A DNA stretch of 9,468 nucleotides from Candidatus Iainarchaeum sp. (lineage in GTDB: Archaea; Iainarchaeota; Iainarchaeia; Iainarchaeales; GCA-2688035): contig JAQTPU010000027.1 of assembly GCA_028712575.1 (NCBI GenBank), forward strand, positions 1-9,468, in the 5' to 3' direction. The translations under genes were made by a program, and so were the position numbers. Of the stretch, positions 1-4,385 are shown piece after piece. Under the pieces are notes generated by a model. The model did no database searches. It was not told the origin of the DNA and worked only from the letters and a program-made list of their open reading frames with translations. Numbering within the stretch: position 1 is the first letter of the stretch; every line of letters begins with the position of its first letter.

Positions 1-110
1 ACAATAAGCGAATTGCCTGCTGTCAAAACCCTTTCCGCGAGCTTTTTCTGGAAAAGCCTTTTTTCAACAAGATTTTCCTTTAACAATTCGTGCTCAATAA
101 AAACAGGCAT
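1..110 (-). CDS. Hef/FANCM-type DEAD-box helicase, N-terminal fragment (cut by window edge)
   Basis: Only the first 36 codons are in the window, read leftwards from an ATG at 110. The start reads MPVFIEHELLKENLVEKRLF and continues QKKLAERVLTAGNSLI. This matches the N-terminus of archaeal Hef helicases, where a short FIEHPLIKP-like strand precedes an E-R-x-Y/F-Q Q-motif-like element and a hydrophobic strand (NSLIV) that leads into the Walker A motif. The Walker A motif itself would lie just outside. In the family, Hef remodels branched DNA and stalled forks, often with an ERCC4 nuclease domain; neither activity can be verified here. The frame stays open upstream to a possible GTG at 158, but the family normally begins near the FIEH segment, so ATG 110 is preferred. 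No Shine-Dalgarno precedes it. Assignment rests on a short N-terminal pattern. Confidence 0.62.
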   Translation of the reverse strand, partial: MPVFIEHELLKENLVEKRLFQKKLAERVLTAGNSLI

Positions 111-196
111 TGCAATCAATAATGATTCGAGAGAGATTGCTTTTAATCTTTTACACACTGAATTTCCGCTGTTTAATCAGGAAAAGCCTTTTTTTA

Positions 197-221
197 GGGC
201 TTTTTTTAGCTTTAAAAGCCC
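197..221. repeat. AT-rich inverted repeat in the helicase/histone divergent region
   Basis: GGGCTTTT (197-204) and AAAAGCCC (214-221) form an 8-bp perfect inverted repeat around a 9-nt loop. It lies 75 nt before the histone start, within the 185-nt spacer that must contain the promoters of both divergent genes. A similar AAAAGCC-T-run element lies just before it (183-195). It could be an operator or a hairpin in a leader; nothing distinguishes these. Confidence 0.4.
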
Positions 222-295
222 ATATAGGTTTTATTTTGAATTAGTATCTATTATAATTGGTTTTTTGATGAATTGCTTTGTTTGGAGGGATTTTT

Positions 296-502
296 GTGTC
301 TGAATTGCCTCTCGCGGCTGTTGACAGAATCATTAGGAAGGCAGGCGGAGGCCGTGTTTCAGAAGAAGCGGCTGGAGCGCTTGCAGAGGTCCTTGAAGAG
401 CATGGCATAAAAATAGCAAGAAAAGCAGCTGAATACAGCAAGCATGCGCACAGGAAAACAATAACCGCAGCAGACATTCAGCTTGCAGTCAAGAGCCCCT
501 GA
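296..502 (+). CDS. Archaeal histone (HMf-type, single histone fold)
   Basis: A 68-residue DNA-packaging protein that in the family forms dimers wrapping DNA and multimerises into hypernucleosomes. The histone fold is complete: an N-terminal MSELPLAAVDRIIRKAG (helix 1), the loop GGRVS (18-22), a long central helix (about 23-50), the signature loop HRKT (52-55), and TAADIQLAV (57-65) as the third helix. The DNA-contacting arginine in GGR-V and the RKT loop are present. It ends at KSP, slightly shorter than HMfB, and has no tail. The start is GTG at 296, chosen because GGAGGG (284-289) lies 6 nt upstream and the protein then begins exactly like other archaeal histones; a TTG at 278 in the same frame lies upstream of this Shine-Dalgarno. 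It is monocistronic and converges on cytidylate kinase. Confidence 0.95.
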   Translation: MSELPLAAVDRIIRKAGGGRVSEEAAGALAEVLEEHGIKIARKAAEYSKHAHRKTITAADIQLAVKSP

Positions 503-515
503 TTTTTTTGTTTTT
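503..515 (+). terminator. T-rich archaeal terminator between convergent genes
   Basis: The 13 nt between the histone stop (502) and the cytidylate kinase stop (516) are almost all T on the plus strand, in two runs separated by a G. There is no stem-loop. This fits archaeal intrinsic termination of the histone transcript on T-tracts. Confidence 0.5.
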
Positions 516-1058
516 CTATTTCAGAATTTTTTGGATTGCTTTCACTGTTTTTTCGAATTTCTGTTTTTTTGTAGTGCGGGTGCTGTTTATTATTATGTCA
601 AAATTTTTTTTGTCAAGGTAATTGACGCCGTACAAATCCTTGTAACGCTTTTTTTCCGATGCCTGCCTTTTTTTCATGTTCTGCAGTGTCTGTTTCATGG
701 AAGTGTTTTCCTGTTCGTCCCTGCGCATGTCTTTGTAGACGCGGCGCGCAGCCTCCTGCATTGAAATGTCAACAAAAATCCTAATCGAATTCGGGATAAA
801 GTGCCAGGCAAGCCTTGAATCTATTACAAAATGGTCTTTTGTTTTTCCAAGCTCAATTGTCCTTCTGTCAACCTCGTTGTCAATGCTCTTGTCGTGCTCT
901 GCGATTTTTCCCAATTCCAGGAGGCTTACTCCGCGCTCTTTTGCAATCTCGCGCATAAAATCTCCTGCAGAGTAGTGTTTAAGGTGGAATTTTTTTGCCA
1001 GCTCTTTTGCGAGAGTGCTTTTTCCAGAGCCGGGCATTCCTGAAATAGTGACAATCAT
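516..1058 (-). CDS. cmk: Cytidylate kinase (archaeal type)
   Basis: A 180-residue cytosolic P-loop kinase that phosphorylates CMP/dCMP with ATP for pyrimidine nucleotide supply. The N-terminus is MIVTISGMPGSGKST with the Walker A loop at 7-14, followed by the nucleotide-binding YSAGDFMREIA (29-39), then DRRTIELGK (64-72) and HFVIDSRLAWHFIPN (76-90), typical of archaeal Cmk. A basic lid-like region (R105-R139) and the NFDIIINSTR strand (152-161) complete the family pattern; length is normal. The start codon overlaps the stop of the upstream protease gene (ATGA, 1058-1055), implying translational coupling. In many archaea cmk sits among ribosomal genes; here it is the last gene of a three-gene operon. 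Its first 25 nt plus 2 nt of leader are duplicated exactly at 1763-1789, ahead of the operon. Confidence 0.93.
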   Translation of the reverse strand: MIVTISGMPGSGKSTLAKELAKKFHLKHYSAGDFMREIAKERGVSLLELGKIAEHDKSIDNEVDRRTIELGKTKDHFVIDSRLAWHFIPNSIRIFVDISMQEAARRVYKDMRRDEQENTSMKQTLQNMKKRQASEKKRYKDLYGVNYLDKKNFDIIINSTRTTKKQKFEKTVKAIQKILK

Positions 1059-1060
1059 TT
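1034..1060 (-). repeat. 27-bp direct repeat, copy A (functional cmk start)
   Basis: A perfect 27-bp match to 1763-1789 in the same orientation. It contains 2 nt before the cmk ATG and the codons for MIVTISGM, ending just before the Walker A glycines. The two copies are 729 bp apart and bracket the protease and DUF5678 genes. Confidence 0.95.
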
Positions 1061-1480
1061 CAAGCCCTTTTTGATTGATTGTTTTAGTTTTGTAGTCTTG
1101 TTTGTCTCGTCAAATGTTATTTCAAAAAACCTGAAAAAACTTCTGCCAAAAACAACTTCTTCGTTTTCTGTTTTTTCTTTTGGCACAAGGCAGGGCATAA
1201 TTTGCCTTAATGTTTGGCTGCCCTTTCCAACAACTATCCCGATTTTTGATTCAAAAACAGTGAATTTTCCAGACCAGCTTTCTGCTTCCGCCGGGTTTTT
1301 TAATTCCAATTCAAGCGCTTCAGCAATTTCTTTTGGAATAAAAATGTCTGTTGCGCCTGAGTCAAGCAATGCAGATGTTTGTATTCCATGCCCCTTGTTT
1401 TGCAGCAATATGGGTATTTTTGGAAAAAATCTTGTTTTATTGTGAAAAATTTCTTTTCTGTAAGAAAAAGAAAGGGACAT
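1055..1480 (-). CDS. Retropepsin-like aspartic protease (clan AA)
   Basis: A 141-residue protein with one aspartic protease lobe. The catalytic motif is LLDSGATDIFIP (38-49), with D40 as the predicted catalytic aspartate in the D-S-G-A form; the C-terminal element VVFGRSFFRFFEITFDE (109-125) matches the conserved GR-x-FF-x-x-F-x-I-x-FD end of prokaryotic retropepsin-like domains. With a single lobe it should act as a homodimer. There is no signal peptide or membrane segment, so it is predicted to be cytosolic. It lies 3 nt downstream of the DUF5678 gene and overlaps cmk by 4 nt. ATG 1480 is chosen because it places the protein tightly after the upstream stop; its Shine-Dalgarno is weak (GGTAAC). 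The substrate is unknown. The pair with DUF5678 may be a functional unit. The protease assignment is firm at fold level, activity is inferred. Confidence 0.82.
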   Translation of the reverse strand: MSLSFSYRKEIFHNKTRFFPKIPILLQNKGHGIQTSALLDSGATDIFIPKEIAEALELELKNPAEAESWSGKFTVFESKIGIVVGKGSQTLRQIMPCLVPKEKTENEEVVFGRSFFRFFEITFDETNKTTKLKQSIKKGLK

Positions 1481-1483
1481 ATG

Positions 1484-1690
1484 TTACCAAATCAGGATTT
1501 CTTTTGCAGGGATTTTTGCAATAAAAGGGGTTTCCGCAGGATGTTCTTTTTTTACTCTTGCCAGTAATTCCTTAAAATCTTTTCCGTGAGCTACAACTGC
1601 GCTGCCAATCAATGCAATCCATTCTCCTGCATACTTTGACAAATCGGCATTTGCATACGCATTGTATTGATTAAAATCCGGTGTCGCCAT
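1484..1690 (-). CDS. DUF5678-type small protein
   Basis: A 68-residue soluble protein. The middle part, YAGEWIALIGSAVVAHGKDF (20-39) followed by KELLARVKK, is the pattern of the DUF5678 family: a W-I/V-A strand, a second strand ending VVAHG, then an amphipathic helix. The C-terminus PFIAKIPAKEILIW (55-68) fits the family's last strand. Family function is not known to me. It is the first complete gene of the operon, immediately before the aspartic protease, and I recall such small proteins next to retropepsin-like genes in other archaea and bacteria, so it could be the protease's partner, substrate or inhibitor (inference). The ATG at 1690 is preceded by the weak purine stretch GAAAGTGG. A TTTTATAG box lies at about 1728-1735 on this strand. 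Confidence 0.72.
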   Translation of the reverse strand: MATPDFNQYNAYANADLSKYAGEWIALIGSAVVAHGKDFKELLARVKKEHPAETPFIAKIPAKEILIW

Positions 1691-1709
1691 AATAAACCAC
1701 TTTCAAATA

Positions 1710-1787
1710 TTAATCTGTTAATTCCCTATAAAAGCTTTTCTGGAGCGGGTTTCCGCTTCTATGCATTCCTGAAATAGTGACAATCAT
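1710..1787 (-). pseudogene. Relic of the cmk 5' end, now a 25-codon leader ORF
   Basis: From ATG 1787 the minus strand encodes MIVTISGM identically to Cmk, then departs as HRSGNPLQKSFYRELTD and stops at TAA (1710-1712). Skipping 13 nt at 1750-1762, the DNA that follows (1733-1749, minus strand) still resembles the cmk Walker A codons with two transitions and two single-base gaps, suggesting a decayed gene fragment rather than a bare repeat. The ATG is preceded by AAGGCGG (1791-1797), a plausible Shine-Dalgarno, and an AT-rich TATA-like region, so this looks like the ancestral start of cmk. It now precedes the DUF5678-protease-cmk operon. Whether it is translated is unknown. Confidence 0.6.
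1742..1759. repeat. GC-rich hairpin inside the cmk relic
   Basis: GGAGCGG (1742-1748) and CCGCTTC (1753-1759) form a 7-bp stem (one G-T pair) with a GTTT loop. It sits where the relic diverges from functional cmk and within the leader of the minus-strand operon. The perfect 10-bp palindrome AAAAGCTTTT follows at 1730-1739. Confidence 0.45.
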
Positions 1788-1789
1788 TT
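1763..1789 (-). repeat. 27-bp direct repeat, copy B (upstream relic)
   Basis: Identical over 27 bp to the start of functional cmk at 1034-1060. It lies in the divergent region between the DUF5678 gene and the RuBisCO gene, and its own upstream sequence looks like a promoter with ribosome binding site. Confidence 0.95.
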
Positions 1790-1827
1790 TTCCGCCTTAT
1801 ACAAATTATTATTAATTAGTTTAATCA

Positions 1828-1839
1828 ACTTTATAATTA
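1828..1839 (+). promoter_or_regulatory. TATA box of the RuBisCO gene
   Basis: The sequence ACTTTATAATTA is centred about 24 nt before the RuBisCO ATG at 1857, the spacing expected for an archaeal TATA box driving a leaderless or nearly leaderless transcript. A GGTG at 1848-1851 could alternatively serve as a short Shine-Dalgarno if transcription begins earlier. Confidence 0.55.
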
Positions 1840-1856
1840 ATTGTTTTGGTGTTTGA

Positions 1857-3137
1857 ATGAACAGGGCTTATTCGGGTTATATTGACTTGTCTTACAGCCC
1901 TTCCAATGCCGACCTTGTTGCCGAGTTTCTTCTTGAACAGGGAAGGGGGGTTTCTTTTTCGGAGGCTGCACAGGCAATTGCCTCCGAATCCAGCATCGGC
2001 ACCTGGACTGGCATTTCAACAATGAGGCCGGGCATTTCGGAAATGCTTGCGCCGACGATTTTTTCCCTCAATCCTTCCTCCGGAACAGCAAAAATCGCGT
2101 ATCCAATCCGTTTGTTTGAGAACGGGAACATTCCCCAGCTGCTTTCAAGCATTGCGGGAAACGTTTTTGGAATGAAAGAAGTGAAAAACCTGCGCCTTGA
2201 GGACATTGATTTTCCGGCGGAGTACATCCGTGCCTTCAAAGGCCCGAAATTCGGAATTGGGGGCATTAGGAAAATTCTCAATATCGGCCGCAGGCCTCTT
2301 CTCGGGACAATAATAAAGCCGAAGCTCGGTTTGAGTCCGGAAGAGCATGCCGAAGTTGCATTTGATGCCTGGATCGGCGGCTGCGACCTTGTAAAGGACG
2401 ATGAAAACCTTTCAAGCATGGCTTTTAACAATTTTGAAAGGCGGGTAAAGGCAACACTTGCAATGAGGGGCAGAGCGGAAAGGCTCACAGGCGAAAGAAA
2501 GGCTTACCTGGCAAACATTTCCGCTCCTTACAAGGAAATGGTCCGAAGGGCAAAATTCCTGAAAAAGCAGGGCAATGAATATGCAATGGTTGACATTGTT
2601 TCAATTGGATGGTCTGCCTTGCAGTCTTTGAGGGATGAAAATCTCGGGTTAATTCTGCATGCGCATCGCGCAGGCCACGCCGCTTTCACGCGCAATCCAA
2701 GGCACGGAATCAGCATGCTTGTTCTTGCAAAGCTCTGCAGGCTGGCGGGATTGGACCAGCTGCATATAGGGGCTATTTTCGGAAAAATGGAAGGCAGGCG
2801 CTTTGAAGTGAAAAAAATCGGCGAAGAAATCGAGCACAAAATTGTCCATAAGGATTTCGGCGCGCATATGCTTTCCGAAAACTGGCTTGGCATAAAGCCG
2901 ATGCTTGCTGTCTGTTCAGGGGGCCTGCATCCCGCGAAAGTCCCGCTTTTGATAAATGCGCTTGGAAACGACATTGTAATCCAGATGGGCGGGGGAATTC
3001 ACGGCCATCCGGAAGGCACTGTAAAGGGCGCTATTGCTGCCAGGCAGGCAATTGAGGCATCATTGAAGGGGCTTTCTTTGCGCGAGGCAGCGGCAATGCA
3101 CTCCGAACTGAGAATTGCACTGCAGAAATGGCAATAA
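1857..3137 (+). CDS. rbcL: Form III ribulose-1,5-bisphosphate carboxylase/oxygenase, large chain
   Basis: A 426-residue cytosolic RuBisCO. All catalytic positions are visible: E44 and T49-W50 in SSIGTW, N102 in GNVFG, K154 and K156 in IIKPKLG, the carbamylated lysine K180 with metal ligands D182 and E183 in GGCDLVKDDENL, H270-R271 in HAHRAGHA, H303 in LHIGAIFGK, the loop-6 lysine K310, S354-G355-G356 in VCSGGLHP and the phosphate-binding QMGGGIHGHPEGT (376-388). Length and N-terminus match archaeal form III rather than form I. In archaea this form works in the AMP/nucleoside pathway, fixing CO2 onto ribulose-1,5-bisphosphate derived from AMP to give 3-phosphoglycerate; AMP phosphorylase and ribose-1,5-bisphosphate isomerase are not in the window. 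It starts a three-gene plus-strand cluster and is divergent from the protease operon. The sub-form (III-a, III-b, III-like) cannot be settled by eye. Confidence 0.95.
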   Translation: MNRAYSGYIDLSYSPSNADLVAEFLLEQGRGVSFSEAAQAIASESSIGTWTGISTMRPGISEMLAPTIFSLNPSSGTAKIAYPIRLFENGNIPQLLSSIAGNVFGMKEVKNLRLEDIDFPAEYIRAFKGPKFGIGGIRKILNIGRRPLLGTIIKPKLGLSPEEHAEVAFDAWIGGCDLVKDDENLSSMAFNNFERRVKATLAMRGRAERLTGERKAYLANISAPYKEMVRRAKFLKKQGNEYAMVDIVSIGWSALQSLRDENLGLILHAHRAGHAAFTRNPRHGISMLVLAKLCRLAGLDQLHIGAIFGKMEGRRFEVKKIGEEIEHKIVHKDFGAHMLSENWLGIKPMLAVCSGGLHPAKVPLLINALGNDIVIQMGGGIHGHPEGTVKGAIAARQAIEASLKGLSLREAAAMHSELRIALQKWQ

Positions 3138-3162
3138 AACCTTTTTGCATAATTGTTTTTGT
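3138..3162 (+). terminator. T-rich spacer after the RuBisCO gene
   Basis: The 25 nt between the RuBisCO stop and the alkyltransferase ATG contain two T5 tracts (3142-3146, 3156-3160) and no Shine-Dalgarno. It may partly terminate the RuBisCO transcript, and the next gene may then be made from its own leaderless transcript or by read-through. Confidence 0.3.
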
Positions 3163-3606
3163 ATGCCTCAAAGTTTTTCTGAAAAGGCCCTGGGCATTCT
3201 GCCAAGAATTCCGCGCGGAAAGGTTTCCACTTACGGGGAGATTGCAACAGCGCTCGGCAGCCCTTATGCGGCGCGCGCTGTGGGAAATGCCTGCAACAAA
3301 AATCCGCATGCGCCGGAAGTTCCCTGCCATCGTGTTGTGGGAAAATGCGGCAGGCTGGGCGGTTATGCAAAAGGGCCTGCGGAAAAGCGCAGGCTGCTTG
3401 AAAGCGAAGGAATCAAGGTTAAAAACAACAGGATAGTTAATTTTAGTGAAATTTTTGTCAAAGGAAGTGATTTGAAAATGATTTCAGGCAGAAGAGGAAA
3501 CTTAAAATCAAGGCGGCCTGCAAATGGAAACAGCGGCAATGGCTCGAAGGCTTTGAGATATTTGCAGCGCAGGAAAATGCGCAGAATAAGGCGCAATGAG
3601 ACGTAG
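3163..3606 (+). CDS. O6-alkylguanine-DNA alkyltransferase with basic C-terminal extension
   Basis: A 147-residue DNA repair protein made of the MGMT catalytic domain without the usual N-terminal domain. It shows RIPRGKVSTYGEIA (15-28) with the conserved tyrosine Y24, the helix-turn-helix recognition helix YAARAVGNACNKNP (35-48) with the base-flipping arginine R38, the active site PCHRVV with nucleophile C55, and GGYAKGPAEKRRLLESEGI (66-84). C55 marks a true suicide transferase, not an alkyltransferase-like protein with Trp. The domain should end near residue 98. The remaining 49 residues hold 16 Lys/Arg against two acidic residues, which is unusual. The upstream frame is open to 3115 but overlaps the RuBisCO gene, so ATG 3163 is used. 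The tail may be an independent small gene (see 3478-3606). DAHP synthase follows 11 nt later. Confidence 0.88.
   Translation: MPQSFSEKALGILPRIPRGKVSTYGEIATALGSPYAARAVGNACNKNPHAPEVPCHRVVGKCGRLGGYAKGPAEKRRLLESEGIKVKNNRIVNFSEIFVKGSDLKMISGRRGNLKSRRPANGNSGNGSKALRYLQRRKMRRIRRNET
3478..3606 (+). CDS. Possible internally started 42-aa basic protein, in frame with the alkyltransferase
   Basis: An in-frame ATG at 3478 is preceded, with a 6-nt spacer, by GGAAGTGAT (3463-3471), which matches the ideal archaeal Shine-Dalgarno GGAGGTGAT at 8 of 9 positions and is the strongest one in the window. It would give a 42-residue, strongly basic product beginning MISGRRGNLKSRRP and ending RRKMRRIRRNET. I do not recognise a family; composition suggests nucleic-acid binding. 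Either this is a separate gene whose frame became fused to the alkyltransferase by loss of a stop, or it is only the tail of the alkyltransferase and the site is chance. Confidence 0.4.
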   Translation: MISGRRGNLKSRRPANGNSGNGSKALRYLQRRKMRRIRRNET

Positions 3607-3613
3607 GGGTGGT
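3606..3613 (+). promoter_or_regulatory. Shine-Dalgarno that sets the DAHP synthase TTG start
   Basis: GGGGTGGT begins at the last base of the alkyltransferase stop codon and ends 4 nt before TTG 3618. This supports 3618 as the start rather than GTG 3609, which lies inside the motif itself. Confidence 0.6.
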
Positions 3614-3617
3614 TCTT

Positions 3618-4385
3618 TTGGCAGTTGTTAAAATCGGCAGTGTTCCAATCGGCGGAAAGGAAATTGTTGTCATTGCAGGCCCGTGTTCAGTGGAATCGGA
3701 GGAGCAGCTGCTTTCGACTGCGCGTGCAGTGAAAAAGGCAGGCGCGGGTGTTCTGCGCGGAAGCGTTTTCAAGCCGAGGTCCTCTCCGGGCGCCTTTCAG
3801 GGGCTTGGGGAAAAAGGAATTGGTTTTTTGCTGAAGGCAAAAAAAGAATCCGGCCTGCCGATTGTTTCAGAATTAATGGATTCATCGCAGATTTTTGTTC
3901 TTCAGGATGCAGTTGATTGTTTTCAGGTCGGTGCAAGGTCTTCGCAGAATTTTGAATTATTGAAGCGGCTTGGAAAAACAGGAAAGCCCGTTATATTAAA
4001 GAACGGCCTGGGGAGCACTGCAAAGGAATTTGTTTCAGCAGCAGGTTATCTTCCGCCTGAAAAGGCGATTCTCTGCCTGCGCGGAATAAGGAGTTTTGAG
4101 ACGGAAACAAGGTTCACTCTTGACCTGGGCCTGATTCCTGTTTTGAAAAAACTCTGCGATTTTCCTATTGTTGTTGACCCGAGCCATGCTGCTGGAAAAA
4201 GAGGGCTTGTTCCCGCTCTTGCAATGGCTGCAATTGCGGCAGGAGCAGACGGCTTGCTAATCGAAGCTCATCCTTCTCCTGAAAAAGCATTGAGCGATTC
4301 CTCGCAGCAATTGAATTTTTCAGAATTTGAGGATTTAATGCAGAAACTGAAAAAAGTTGCTTCAGCAGTTGGAAGAAAAATTTAG
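3618..4385 (+). CDS. 3-deoxy-7-phosphoheptulonate (DAHP) synthase, class I-beta
   Basis: A 255-residue cytosolic TIM-barrel enzyme condensing phosphoenolpyruvate with erythrose 4-phosphate at the entry of the shikimate pathway. Motifs in order: AGPCSVES (20-27), LRGSVFKPRSSPGAFQGLG (46-64), FQVGARSSQNFELL (102-115), KPVILKNG (123-130), RGIRSFETETRFTLD (155-169), VDPSHAAGKR (186-195), LIEAHPSPEKALSDSSQQL (214-232). The metal ligands C23, H190, E216 and D227 are all present. The length fits the short class I-beta form without a regulatory ACT or chorismate mutase domain, so no built-in feedback control is seen. The KPRSSP phosphate loop favours DAHP over KDO8P synthase. Two positions differ from what I recall as the common motifs: KNG at 128-130 (usually KRG) and CLRG at 153-156 (usually CERG). 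Start TTG 3618 follows a good Shine-Dalgarno. It is probably co-transcribed with the alkyltransferase. Confidence 0.88.
   Translation: MAVVKIGSVPIGGKEIVVIAGPCSVESEEQLLSTARAVKKAGAGVLRGSVFKPRSSPGAFQGLGEKGIGFLLKAKKESGLPIVSELMDSSQIFVLQDAVDCFQVGARSSQNFELLKRLGKTGKPVILKNGLGSTAKEFVSAAGYLPPEKAILCLRGIRSFETETRFTLDLGLIPVLKKLCDFPIVVDPSHAAGKRGLVPALAMAAIAAGADGLLIEAHPSPEKALSDSSQQLNFSEFEDLMQKLKKVASAVGRKI

Noticed and set aside
278..295. Earlier TTG start for the histone
   Set aside because: It would place the strong GGAGGG Shine-Dalgarno inside the coding region and add six residues absent from archaeal histones; GTG 296 fits both signals.
13..303. Plus-strand open frame of 96 codons overlapping the left edge and histone start
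   Set aside because: It is antisense to the helicase fragment, is rich in Phe/Ser from AT-rich DNA, resembles no family, and overlaps the well supported histone gene.
1034..1789. Reading the 27-bp repeats as a transposon target-site duplication
   Set aside because: No transposase, no terminal inverted repeats, 27 bp is long for a target duplication, and the upstream copy seems to extend as decayed cmk sequence; a gene-fragment duplication fits better.
1892..2488. 198-codon minus-strand open frame inside the RuBisCO gene
   Set aside because: It is a frame mirrored by codon bias opposite a fully conserved RuBisCO; its translation resembles nothing. The same applies to 2528-2974 (-).
3618..4385. 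KDO8P synthase instead of DAHP synthase
   Set aside because: KDO8P synthases carry a different sugar-phosphate motif in place of KPRSSP and belong to lipopolysaccharide synthesis, which is not expected in archaea; the order of motifs matches class I-beta DAHP synthase.
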